Positions 48,018-56,750 of a DNA stretch of 64,000 nt are shown one piece after another; the first letter of the stretch is position 1, and each line of letters starts with the position of its first letter. Made by a program: the position numbers and the translations under genes. The DNA is taken from positions 7,110,501 through 7,174,500 of the forward strand of contig NZ_CP022222.1 in assembly GCF_009930815.1 (NCBI RefSeq). The letters are read 5' to 3'. Below the pieces are notes generated by a model. The model was not told the DNA's origin. It did no database searches and saw nothing but the letters and a program-made list of their open reading frames with translations. The stretch comes from Bradyrhizobium sp. CCBAU 051011 (lineage in GTDB: Bacteria; Pseudomonadota; Alphaproteobacteria; Rhizobiales; Xanthobacteraceae).

Positions 48018-49728
48018 AACATTGTTTCTCGTGCGCACCGCCAGGATGGGTCACAGCCCCGTCCACCGCCGGCCCAACCTGTTGGGCATATTTCCACAGC
48101 GCACCCGACGTATGGTTAGTCTGTCGAGGTGCCCATTTGGTTTTACGTTCGGCGAGTTCGGCGTCGGTCAATTTTACGTTAAGAGTCCCGACCTCGGCGT
48201 CGATCTCGATAATGTCACCATTTTGCAACAGGGCGATCGGACCGCCCACCGCTGCTTCCGGTCCGACATGGCCGATGCAGAAGCCGCGGGTGGCGCCGGA
48301 GAACCGGCCGTCGGTGATCAAAGCGACCTTGCCGCCCATCCCCTGCCCGGTCAGCGCCGCCGTGGTCGAGAGCATCTCCCGCATGCCGGGACCGCCGCGC
48401 GGCCCCTCGTAGCGGATCACGATGACCTCGCCTTCCTTGTAGGTTCGCTTCTGGACGGAATCGAAGGCGTCCTCTTCCCGATCAAAGCAGCGGGCAGGAC
48501 CGGCAAATTTCAACTTCGACATGCCCGCGACCTTCACGATCGCACCCTCCGGCGCGAGATTACCCTTCAGCCCGACAACGCCTCCCGTGACGGTGATCGG
48601 GTTGTCGGCGGACCGCACTACATCCTGGTGCGGATTCCATTTCACGCTCTTGAGGTTTTCGGCGATCGTCCGGCCCGTGACGGTTAGGCAGTCTCCGTGC
48701 AGGTGGCCATTGTCGAGCAGCGTCTTCATCAGAAGCGGTATGCCGCCAACCTCGAACATGTCTTTGGCAACATAACGGCCCCCTGGCTTCAAATCCGCGA
48801 CATAAGGAGTCTTTTTGAAGATTTCGGCGACATCAAATAAGTCAAACTTGATCCCGCACTCATGCGCGATCGCCGGCAGGTGCAGCGCAGCATTGGTCGA
48901 GCCGCCGGAGGCAGCCACGACGGCCGCGGCGTTCTCCAGCGAGCGGCGGGTGACGATATCGCGCGGCCGGATGTTGGCTGCAATCAGCTCCAGAATCTTC
49001 TCGCCGGCGGCGGCGCAAAACGCGTCCCGAATCTCGTAAGGCGCTGGCGCTCCTGCCGAATACGGCAGCGCCAGGCCGATCGCCTCGGACACCGTCGCCA
49101 TGGTGTTGGCGGTGAATTGTGCGCCGCACGCACCGGCTGAGGGGCAGGCCACCCGCTCGATTTCGTCGAGATCGGCATCGGACATTTCGCCGACCGAGTG
49201 CTTGCCGACGGCCTCGAACATGTCCTGCACCGTGACCTGCTGGCCACGGAAATTGCCCGGCAGAATCGAGCCGCCATAGATGAAGATCGAGGGCACGTTG
49301 AGCCGGACCATTGCCATCATCATGCCCGGCAGCGACTTGTCACAACCGGCCAGCCCGACCAAGGCGTCATAGGCGTGGCCGCGGACGGTGAGCTCGACCG
49401 AATCGGCGATGCACTCCCTCGACGGCAGCGACGAGCGCATGCCGTCATGGCCCATGGCGATGCCGTCGGTCACGGTGATGGTGCAGAATTCGCGCGGGGT
49501 GCCGCCGGCGGCCGCAACGCCCTTCTTGACCGCCTGGGCCTGGCGCATCAGCGAGATGTTGCAGGGTGCGGCCTCATTCCAGCAGGACGCGACGCCAACG
49601 AAAGGCTGGTGGATCTGCTGGGTGGTCAGCCCCATCGCGTAGAGATAGGACCGATGGGGAGCGCGCTCCGGCCCCTCCGTCACGTGACGGCTCGGCAACC
49701 TCTTCTTGATGTCGGTCTTGGCGTCCAT
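48004..49728 (-). CDS. ilvD: Dihydroxy-acid dehydratase
   Basis: Fe-S enzyme of valine, leucine and isoleucine synthesis, dehydrating 2,3-dihydroxy acids. The ATG at 49728 ([19 protein letters not shown]) gives 574 residues. The cluster cysteines lie in APCNISL (C56), [10 protein letters not shown] (C129) and [15 protein letters not shown], and the substrate region [17 protein letters not shown] is present. It is the long IlvD form. Its 3' end overlaps the start of exoR by 14 bp, implying joint transcription. Confidence 0.97.
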   Translation of the reverse strand: MDAKTDIKKRLPSRHVTEGPERAPHRSYLYAMGLTTQQIHQPFVGVASCWNEAAPCNISLMRQAQAVKKGVAAAGGTPREFCTITVTDGIAMGHDGMRSSLPSRECIADSVELTVRGHAYDALVGLAGCDKSLPGMMMAMVRLNVPSIFIYGGSILPGNFRGQQVTVQDMFEAVGKHSVGEMSDADLDEIERVACPSAGACGAQFTANTMATVSEAIGLALPYSAGAPAPYEIRDAFCAAAGEKILELIAANIRPRDIVTRRSLENAAAVVAASGGSTNAALHLPAIAHECGIKFDLFDVAEIFKKTPYVADLKPGGRYVAKDMFEVGGIPLLMKTLLDNGHLHGDCLTVTGRTIAENLKSVKWNPHQDVVRSADNPITVTGGVVGLKGNLAPEGAIVKVAGMSKLKFAGPARCFDREEDAFDSVQKRTYKEGEVIVIRYEGPRGGPGMREMLSTTAALTGQGMGGKVALITDGRFSGATRGFCIGHVGPEAAVGGPIALLQNGDIIEIDAEVGTLNVKLTDAELAERKTKWAPRQTNHTSGALWKYAQQVGPAVDGAVTHPGGAHEKQCYADI

Positions 49729-50619
49729 CCGTGGAACCTGTTTCCTAGCTATCTCCTTGTCGGTCTCGGGAGCAATTTCCCGTCGCCTTCGGGCCAATCA
49801 GCTTTGAAAGAAATGGTTTCATGGAGGGGTGTGGCTAAATAGCGGCGCAGGCAAGAGCCGGACGGGGTGGTTAACCAAATGTTCCCTCACTGTTGCGGCC
49901 ACGCAACAATCGTGGCGCGGCGGCAACCATTATTCGGGCTTATCAGGCCCACCGTGTTGCCACTTTCGCCGGATCACCCGATTTCGAGCGCTAGACCAAG
50001 CGCCCGAGTGGACGGGTCGCAACCTGGGGGGCGATCGTGGCAGAAGTCTCCGCTGCATCTCGCCTCGCCCGCTCATGCGACCAAATTGGATTCGGCGACA
50101 CGACTGTGCGTCGCCGGGGAATCGCAAAGCGCAACCCGATCGACATCGCTGCAGCCGATTCCTTGATCGCCTGCCGCAGCTGCAGCGCTCCGAAAGTTAC
50201 AGAGCCTGACATCAATCGCGTTCGAAGCGATCGCGTCAATTTTGTGCGGCCGATACTTTTTCCGTCAGTTTTTCGTCACGCATGATGCTTGCCGCGACAG
50301 GCGGCAGCAGCGGATTGATCCGATCATTGCCTAGACGAAACAACGTCGTACGCGATTTGTCGCGGAGGTTTGATCGCCGACACAATCGACGGATGCGCGC
50401 AAGCGCGCGGTCGCAGAGATGCCTTTCGCGTCACCATATTGCCCCTGCGAAACGCAAATCCGCCGCGCGCACGTCCAGCCACCGGCCCGTTTTCCTGCTC
50501 TTCCTTCGATGCGGGTGAAGGATCCTGCCTCACGTCCTTCCCGCGCGCATCACGCGAGGCTTTCCCAAAGTCCGTGGTCGTTTTTAGTACGTGAGGCCTC
50601 TGAGTAAGAGGTTTGAATA
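49729..50619. other. Intergenic region, 891 bp
   Basis: This is the divergent control region for ilvD and the RTX-protein gene. No gene is supported; a frame at 50037-50285 lacks a ribosome site and family features. A small stem CCTCT (50597-50601) with AGAGG (50607-50611) covers the ribosome site of the RTX gene. Confidence 0.5.
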
Positions 50620-51576
50620 ATGGCACGCTTCAATCTGAACAGCTTGTTCGGCAACGACCGCTTCGAAGATTTTTTCGCCAGGTTCGGCGGCGGCAGCTCC
50701 GACCATGATCATCTGAACGGGACAACGGGCAACAACACGTTGTTCGGGGGTGCCAAGGAAGACACCCTCGCCGGCATGGCCGGTAGCGACACGCTCAACG
50801 GCGGCTCCGGCGCCGACAAGGTGTGGGGCGGCTCGGGCAACGACAACCTGTCAGGCGGCTCCGGCGCTGACCTTCTCGTCGGCGGCTTCGGCGCCGACCG
50901 GATGGATGGCGGCACCGGCAACGACGTGTTGCTCAGCCGGTCGGATGCCGGCGAGATGGTCGCGGCGCAGGATGGCAAGACGCAGATCTTCGCGACTGAA
51001 ACCGCTGCGTTCAAGGCCGTCAACGATACGCTGACCGGCGGCGCCGGCGGCGATACCTTCCGCTTCGAAGGCATGGTGAACGCCAAGGACGAGATCGTCG
51101 CAAAGCACGTCAATGCCGACGGCACCATCGACTGGGTTGGCGTGACCGGCGAGAACGGCGCCACTCACGATCACTGGGTCGACGGCTTCGGCAACGACGT
51201 GATCCGCGACTTCAATCGCGCCCAGGGCGACAAGATCGAAATCTCGGCGCACACCGCCGAGGTCAAGTCGATCCAGCACAAGGACAGCAATGGCGACGGC
51301 AAGAACGACTACAGCGTAATCACCGTCATCAGCCAGCAGGGCAATGCCGGCGCGCATGACGAGGATCTGCTCGGCACCATCACCGTCTACGGCAATCTGG
51401 TGAAGCAAAGCGATATCGCCGTTACCCAGACGGTGTACGGCGCTTACGAGAAGGTCGGCGAACTCGGCGGCGCGCACTTCGACCTGGAGGACGACGGCGT
51501 GCTCGCCGGTGGCGGCACCGACGGCGGCCACCACAACGAGGCCACCGCGATGGCCAACATGGCGATGTACGGCTAA
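50620..51576 (+). CDS. RTX-type calcium-binding protein
   Basis: A 318-residue protein without a signal peptide, as expected for type I secretion. Glycine-rich nonapeptide repeats of the form GGSGxDxLxGG run from about residue 38 to 110 (for example GSGADKVWGGSGNDNL, SGADLLVGGFGADRM) and bind calcium as a parallel beta-roll. A second segment TLTGGAGGDTFRFEG and DGFGNDVIRDFNRAQGDKIEIS is typical of RTX C-terminal barrels. The protein is acidic and low in cysteine. No type I secretion genes are nearby, so export partners are elsewhere. Target or enzymatic activity is not evident. Confidence 0.88.
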   Translation: MARFNLNSLFGNDRFEDFFARFGGGSSDHDHLNGTTGNNTLFGGAKEDTLAGMAGSDTLNGGSGADKVWGGSGNDNLSGGSGADLLVGGFGADRMDGGTGNDVLLSRSDAGEMVAAQDGKTQIFATETAAFKAVNDTLTGGAGGDTFRFEGMVNAKDEIVAKHVNADGTIDWVGVTGENGATHDHWVDGFGNDVIRDFNRAQGDKIEISAHTAEVKSIQHKDSNGDGKNDYSVITVISQQGNAGAHDEDLLGTITVYGNLVKQSDIAVTQTVYGAYEKVGELGGAHFDLEDDGVLAGGGTDGGHHNEATAMANMAMYG

Positions 51577-51685
51577 GCCGAAAACAACAAGACACAATCA
51601 CGGACAAGGCCGCCTCCCGGCCCTTGTCCTCCAGCGTCCGGTGTCGATTCAGCGTCGCCGGGCGCTGGACTGCGTCGAGAGCGTG

Positions 51686-51753
51686 TAGCCCGCATGAGCA
51701 CAGCGATATGCGGGGCATCGTTTCCCGCATTCGCTGCGCTCATGCGGGCTACG
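51686..51753. repeat. REP-like palindrome, family B variant
   Basis: TAGCCCGCATGAGCACAGCG and ATATGCGGGGCATCG pair with TTTCCCGCATTCGCTGCGCTC and ATGCGGGCTACG. It differs from the CCCGGAT copies in the outer arm (CCCGCAT). Confidence 0.75.
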
Positions 51754-51769
51754 AAGCAACGACTACGTC

Positions 51770-51853
51770 TCAATCCACCTTCACATTGGCGGCCTTGATC
51801 ATCGGCCACCATTTTGCGCCCTCGGCCTTCTGCGAGGTGCCGATCGCTTGCGG
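51770..51853 (-). pseudogene. Remnant of a Bug-receptor gene 3' end
   Basis: On the minus strand it encodes QKAEGAKWWPMIKAANVKVD and a stop, against QKAEIAKWWPMIKAANVKVD at the end of the intact receptor gene. The first 45 bases (51770-51814) are identical to 54392-54436, and similarity fades by about 51853. The intact gene lies 2.6 kb away in the same orientation, with slt between. Confidence 0.75.
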
Positions 51854-52073
51854 CATTGAGCCCGTGAAGTGACGAACGGAAAGCAGCTGCGCGGCGCTAC
51901 GCTTGGGAACCTTTGAGTTCCATTCGGCCTTATTTTGCGCGCATTTGTTGCATTGACGTGACAATTGCGCTCAAGCGTTGTGGTAATCTTTCGAACAGTT
52001 CGGGCCAAGCGCATCACGCGATCTCTTGGTTTCGACAGTGTTTGTGACGTGGCTTTCGCAGGGGGACCATGGA

Positions 52074-54272
52074 ATGAACCGATGCTTACGCTCGTTGTCC
52101 TGTTTTTTCACATTAGCTGGACTCGCTCTCTTCTCGACGGATGCGACCGCGCGGGCCAGCCATAAGCCACACGCCCAGAAGGCGCACGAAGCGAGCAAGA
52201 AGTCGCACGTGGCCAAGCAGGCTCGCTCCCATCGCAGCGCTGCGCACGGAAAACGCCGGCACGCCAAGCACGCTTCCTCACAACACAAGGCGAAGCGGCC
52301 GGAGGCTCCGCCTGCTCCCAAGGAGGCCGTCGCTCCGCTGACGGGCGATCTTGCGCTGGTAAAGGAAGCCATCGATCTCGCTCGCAAGGCAAAGACCGAA
52401 GAGGCAACGGAGATCAGGAACAGGATCGCGGATCCGGCGGCGCAAAAGCTCGTCGAGTGGTTCATCCTGCGCCACCCGGCGACGACAGCGACTTTCAGCC
52501 GTTACGCGGCGTTCATCGCCGCCAATCCGGAATGGCCGAGCGCGGCGTTGCTGCGCCGGCGCGCAGAGGCGCGGCTATGGGAGCAGCGCAGCGATGCGGC
52601 GACGGTTCGCGGCTTCACCGGCGATCGGCCGACCTATGCCAAGGGCAAGTTGGCGCTGGCGCGCGTGCTGCTGGCAGAGGGCGATCGGGACGGCGCGGCC
52701 AGGCTGGCGCGCGACGCATGGCGATCGGACGAATTGTCGGAGCGCCTGGAGACCGACGCGCTCGAGACGTTCCGCGACCTTCTCAATCGCGATGACCACC
52801 GTGCGCGCATGAACAAGCGCATCGGCGTCAAGGATCTCGCCGGCGCCAAGCGCGCCGCGCGGCGTCTTGGCGACGACGAGCTTGCGATCGTGAAGGCTTG
52901 TGCCCTGGTCAGGGGAAAAGCGGACAAGGCGAAGGATGCACTCGACGATGTCGCAGTCGAGGCCCGGCAGGATCTCGGGTACACCCTTTGCCGCATTCAG
53001 TGGATGCTCGCCCAAAACCGCATTGACGATGCAGCCGGCCTGATGCTGGCCGCGGCACCCGAGACCATGGCGCTGCAGGACACTGATCAATGGTGGCGCG
53101 AGCGCCGTATGCTCGCCCGCAAGCTGCTCGATGACGGCAAGTTCCAGACCGCCTACCAGGTGATCCGCCCCGCCGCGCTGCCGGCCAATGAATACTACCG
53201 GTCCGACTTCCACTTCATGTGCGGCTGGATTGCCCTGCGCTACCTCGACGACCCCGCCACCGCGGCCCGGCATTTCGCCCGGATCGATGAGGGACAGGTC
53301 AATCCGACCGTGCTGGCGCGGGCGAACTACTGGCGCGGGCGCGCCGCCGAAGCCCTCGGCGAGAAAGACGCGATGCGCTCAAACTACGAAGCGGCCGCGC
53401 GCTATCCGACCGCCTATTACGGGCAACTCGCGCGCGCCAGGCTTGGCCGCGACCGGATCGAACTGCGGGCCCCCTCGCCCGTGCTCGCCTCCGCCGATGT
53501 GCCGGCCACCGACGAACGCGTGCGCGCCGCCGAGATGCTCTACGAGATCGGCGAGCGCGATGTCGTGCTCTATTTTGCCGCCGATCTCGGCGAACAAAGC
53601 TCCGACGTAACCTTGCTCGAAGCGCTCGGCGAGCTCACCGGCCGCCGCAACGACGCCCGCGCGATGCTGCAGATCGGAAAGCCCTCGCTCGGCCGCGGAC
53701 TGCCGCTCGACCATTACGCCTTTCCCACCATCGGGATTCCGCCGCACCGTCAGCACGCCCCCGAAATTGAGCTCAGCATGATTTATTCGGTGGCGCGCAC
53801 GGAGAGCGCGTTCGACCAGCGCGACAAGTCTGCGGCAAATGCCGTCGGCCTGATGCAGGTGACGCCGGAAGCGGGACGCGATACCGCGAAGCGCTTCAAG
53901 GTCAGCTACGACTGGGACCGCATGGTTTCCGATCCCGTCTACAACACGCAGATGGGCGCCGCAGAACTGAGCGCGCTACTGAGTGAATACAAGGGCAATC
54001 ACATCATGACCTTTGCCGGCTACAATGCCGGCCGGGGCCGGGTGCGGGACTGGGTCAAGGCCTATGGCGATCCGCGGGACCCCAAGGTTGATCCGGTTGA
54101 CTGGGTCGAGCGCATTCCGTTTTCGGAGACGCGAAACTATGTCCAGCGCGTGATGGAAAATTTGGCGGTCTACCGCGTGCGGTTTGACAACGACACCGTC
54201 GTGGCGTCGAAGCCCAACCAGCGCGTCAATACGCAGGAGGTGAATGCGGCACCGCCGACGGGCTCGCAGTGA
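52074..54272 (+). CDS. slt: Soluble lytic murein transglycosylase
   Basis: A 732-residue enzyme that cleaves peptidoglycan to anhydro-muropeptides. The ATG at 52074 is preceded by GGGGA. A signal peptide (LRSLSCFFTLAGLALFSTDATA) is followed by a Lys/His/Ala-rich linker (about residues 28-85), then the large helical superhelix typical of Slt70 (about 90-570). The C-terminal SLT catalytic domain has the Glu in ARTESAFDQRDKSAANAVGLMQ and the block FAGYNAGRGRVRDW. The linker is unusually basic. It is monocistronic and framed by the two copies of the receptor-gene tail. Confidence 0.94.
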   Translation: MNRCLRSLSCFFTLAGLALFSTDATARASHKPHAQKAHEASKKSHVAKQARSHRSAAHGKRRHAKHASSQHKAKRPEAPPAPKEAVAPLTGDLALVKEAIDLARKAKTEEATEIRNRIADPAAQKLVEWFILRHPATTATFSRYAAFIAANPEWPSAALLRRRAEARLWEQRSDAATVRGFTGDRPTYAKGKLALARVLLAEGDRDGAARLARDAWRSDELSERLETDALETFRDLLNRDDHRARMNKRIGVKDLAGAKRAARRLGDDELAIVKACALVRGKADKAKDALDDVAVEARQDLGYTLCRIQWMLAQNRIDDAAGLMLAAAPETMALQDTDQWWRERRMLARKLLDDGKFQTAYQVIRPAALPANEYYRSDFHFMCGWIALRYLDDPATAARHFARIDEGQVNPTVLARANYWRGRAAEALGEKDAMRSNYEAAARYPTAYYGQLARARLGRDRIELRAPSPVLASADVPATDERVRAAEMLYEIGERDVVLYFAADLGEQSSDVTLLEALGELTGRRNDARAMLQIGKPSLGRGLPLDHYAFPTIGIPPHRQHAPEIELSMIYSVARTESAFDQRDKSAANAVGLMQVTPEAGRDTAKRFKVSYDWDRMVSDPVYNTQMGAAELSALLSEYKGNHIMTFAGYNAGRGRVRDWVKAYGDPRDPKVDPVDWVERIPFSETRNYVQRVMENLAVYRVRFDNDTVVASKPNQRVNTQEVNAAPPTGSQ

Positions 54273-54391
54273 GCGTACCTGGACGGCAGATTAGCGCAGC
54301 GCGCAATCCACCGCGTCACGGTGAATAAACCGCGGGTTGCGCCTTCCGCTTCGAGCCGTGCCACATCCGCCGCCGGTTTACGGAGGTGACA

Positions 54392-55360
54392 TCAATCCAC
54401 CTTCACATTGGCGGCCTTGATCATCGGCCACCATTTCGCGATCTCGGCCTTCTGCCAGGCACCGAGCGCTTCGGGTGTCAATTTGTCCTTGGGCGGCATT
54501 TGCAGTCCGAGATTTTCGAGCTGCTTGCGCACCGCCGGATCGCCCAACGCATCCACCGTCGCTGCATTCAGCTTGGCGACGACGTCCTTCGGCGTGTCCC
54601 TGGGCACCCAGAGGCCGGACCACAGCGTCATGTGGAAACCCGGCAGCCCCGCTTCGTCCACGGTCGGGATGTCGGAGGCGGATTCGACGCGCTTGGAGTC
54701 GGTGATGGCATAAGCGCGGATGTTGCCGGCGCGCACCTGTCCGATCGAGTTCGAGGTCTGGTCGACGATCATGTCGATCTGGCCGGCGACGAGATCGTTC
54801 ATCGCGGGGCCGGTGCCGCGGTATGGCACATATTGCAGCTTGATGCCGGAGACGTTCTCGAAATAGAGCCCGGCGATATGGCTGCCGGAGCCGGCGCCTG
54901 CCGTGCCCGCGGTCACCGGCGTCGGCTGCGCCTTCAGCCACGCCAGAAATTCCTTCAGCGACGTTGCGGGAACCGCCTTCTTGCTGACGATGATCATCGG
55001 ATTGCTCGGCAGCAGCGCAACCGGTTCAAGATCGGTGACGAGGTCATAGCCGAGCTTGTAGATCGCGCCATTGGCGACGTGGGTGCCGAGATGCCCGAAG
55101 CTGACCGTGTAGCCGTCAGGCGGGGAGCGCACCGCGCGGCCGACGCCGACCGAACCGCCCGCCCCCGTCACATTCTCGACCAGAACCTGCTCGCCGAGCG
55201 AGACCTTCATGCGCTCGGCGAGAATTCTCGTCATCGCATCCGACGGGCCGCCGGCGGAGAACGGCACGATGATGGTGATGGGGCGGGAAGGAAAGCTTTG
55301 CGCCGCCGCCGCACCGCTGAACGCCAACGCTGCAATCGCGGCCAGAATGATCTTTCGCAT
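54392..55360 (-). CDS. Bug-type tripartite tricarboxylate transport receptor
   Basis: A 322-residue periplasmic binding protein with signal peptide (KIILAAIAALAFSGAAAA). Conserved blocks: SFPSRPITIIVPFSAGGPSD, VENVTGAGGSVGVGRAVRSPPDGYT and VPYRGTGPAMNDLVAGQIDMI, ending in AKWWPMIKAANVKVD. There is no TctA/TctB permease next to it. The substrate is probably a carboxylate. Upstream, 33 bp away on the same strand, is threonine synthase; a shared transcript is possible. Its 3' tail is repeated at 51770. Confidence 0.9.
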   Translation of the reverse strand: MRKIILAAIAALAFSGAAAAQSFPSRPITIIVPFSAGGPSDAMTRILAERMKVSLGEQVLVENVTGAGGSVGVGRAVRSPPDGYTVSFGHLGTHVANGAIYKLGYDLVTDLEPVALLPSNPMIIVSKKAVPATSLKEFLAWLKAQPTPVTAGTAGAGSGSHIAGLYFENVSGIKLQYVPYRGTGPAMNDLVAGQIDMIVDQTSNSIGQVRAGNIRAYAITDSKRVESASDIPTVDEAGLPGFHMTLWSGLWVPRDTPKDVVAKLNAATVDALGDPAVRKQLENLGLQMPPKDKLTPEALGAWQKAEIAKWWPMIKAANVKVD

Positions 55361-55393
55361 CTCGTGCTCCCATCACATTCCGCCGCGTGACAG

Positions 55394-56635
55394 TCAGAGC
55401 CTCGCGTAGTCGATCGGTTTGTGGCGATCGAGCGTGCGCGTAACCGGCGGCAGCGGATATTTAAGCCCCGTCGCGCAATTGAACAGCATGACGCGATCGT
55501 TTTTCGTCACGCGGCCCTCGGCGAGGCTTTGCTGATAGGCAGCATATGTCGCCGCCCCTTCCGGACACAACAGCAGCCCCTCCTCCCGCGCAACTTCGTT
55601 GAGCGCAGCAGAAATCTTCTCATCCGGGACCGCAATGGCGAAACCCTTGCTCTCGCGGACCGCGCGCAGGATCAGAAAATCTCCGACCGCCTGCGGCACG
55701 CGAATGCCCGACGCGATGGTGTGGGCATCCTCCCAGCGCGGCGCGTGCTCGGTGCCTGCTTCAAAAGCGCGCACCATCGGCGCGCAGCCGGATGCCTGCA
55801 CCGCGACCATCCGTGGGCGCTTCGATCCGATGAAGCCGATGGCTTCGAGTTCGGCGAACGCCTTCCACATGCCGATCAGGCCGGTACCGCCGCCGGTCGG
55901 ATAGAAGATCACGTCAGGCATCTCCCAGCCGAGCTGCTCGGCGAGCTCCAGGCCCATCGTCTTCTTGCCTTCGATCCGGTACGGCTCCTTCAGCGTCGAG
56001 GTATCGAACCACCCTGCCTTGGCTTTGCCCTCGCCGACGATCTTGCCGCAATCGTCGATCAGGCCGTTGACGCGATAGACGGTGGCGCCCTGCAGCTCGA
56101 TCTCGCTGACGTTCACCTCTGGCGTATCGGCGGGGCAGAAGATCGTGGTCTTGATGCCGCAGGAGGTGGCGTAGGCCGCCAGCGCAGCGCCGGCATTGCC
56201 GTTGGTCGGCATTGCCATGTGCTTGATGCCGAGCGCCTTGCCCATCGACACCGCCATCACCAGGCCGCGGGCCTTAAACGAGCCGGTCGGCAGACGGCCC
56301 TCGTCCTTGACGATGATCTCGCCGCCGCCGAGCTTCTTCGCAAGCTTCGGCAGGCGAATGAGCGGCGTCATGACTTCGCCGAGGCTGACGATGTCGGAGA
56401 CCTTCCGCACCGGCAGCAGCTCGCGATAGCGCCACATGTCGGCTGGGCGTTGTGCCAGAGCTTCCTTGGTCAGCGCCTTCTTCACGCCCGCGAGATCGTA
56501 GCGCACCAAGAGCGGCTTGCCGGCCTTGGAGAGATTGTGGATCTGGTCGGCTTCGTACCGATCGCCTTCCATTGCGCATTCGAGATGGGTCACGAACGTC
56601 GGTCGTTCGATGGTGAGATTGTCGTTGTCTTTCAC
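55394..56635 (-). CDS. thrC: Threonine synthase
   Basis: PLP enzyme converting O-phosphohomoserine to threonine. It has 413 residues. The PLP lysine is in RLPTGSFKARGLVM; the pyridine-phosphate glycine loop is IFYPTGGGTGLIGM, and NGNAGAALAAYATSCG also fits. It belongs to the long class of threonine synthases with an N-terminal extension (LECAMEGDRYEADQIHNLSKAGKPLLVRYD), where the short form lacks a metal site. Similar folds include threonine dehydratase, but the motif order favours ThrC. It precedes the Bug receptor on the same strand. Confidence 0.88.
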   Translation of the reverse strand: MKDNDNLTIERPTFVTHLECAMEGDRYEADQIHNLSKAGKPLLVRYDLAGVKKALTKEALAQRPADMWRYRELLPVRKVSDIVSLGEVMTPLIRLPKLAKKLGGGEIIVKDEGRLPTGSFKARGLVMAVSMGKALGIKHMAMPTNGNAGAALAAYATSCGIKTTIFCPADTPEVNVSEIELQGATVYRVNGLIDDCGKIVGEGKAKAGWFDTSTLKEPYRIEGKKTMGLELAEQLGWEMPDVIFYPTGGGTGLIGMWKAFAELEAIGFIGSKRPRMVAVQASGCAPMVRAFEAGTEHAPRWEDAHTIASGIRVPQAVGDFLILRAVRESKGFAIAVPDEKISAALNEVAREEGLLLCPEGAATYAAYQQSLAEGRVTKNDRVMLFNCATGLKYPLPPVTRTLDRHKPIDYARL

Positions 56636-56671
56636 GCTTGGTTTTCTTTCTAGTTGAGCGATCTATATCCG

Positions 56672-56744
56672 CGTCATTGGGAGCGAAGCGAAGCAATCCA
56701 TAGCGCCGCAAGCGGATAGCTGGATTGCTTCGCTCGCAATGACG
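56672..56744. repeat. REP-like palindrome, family A
   Basis: CGTCATTGGGAGCGAAGCG and AAGCAATCCATAG pair with GCTGGATTGCTTCGCTCGC and AATGACG. It lies between thrC and lpdA, which run in the same direction. Confidence 0.85.
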
Positions 56745-56750
56745 GCAGAG

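Noticed and set aside
50037..50285. 82-codon frame in the ilvD/RTX gap
   Set aside because: It has no ribosome site, no domain and unusual composition; support is too weak to call a gene.
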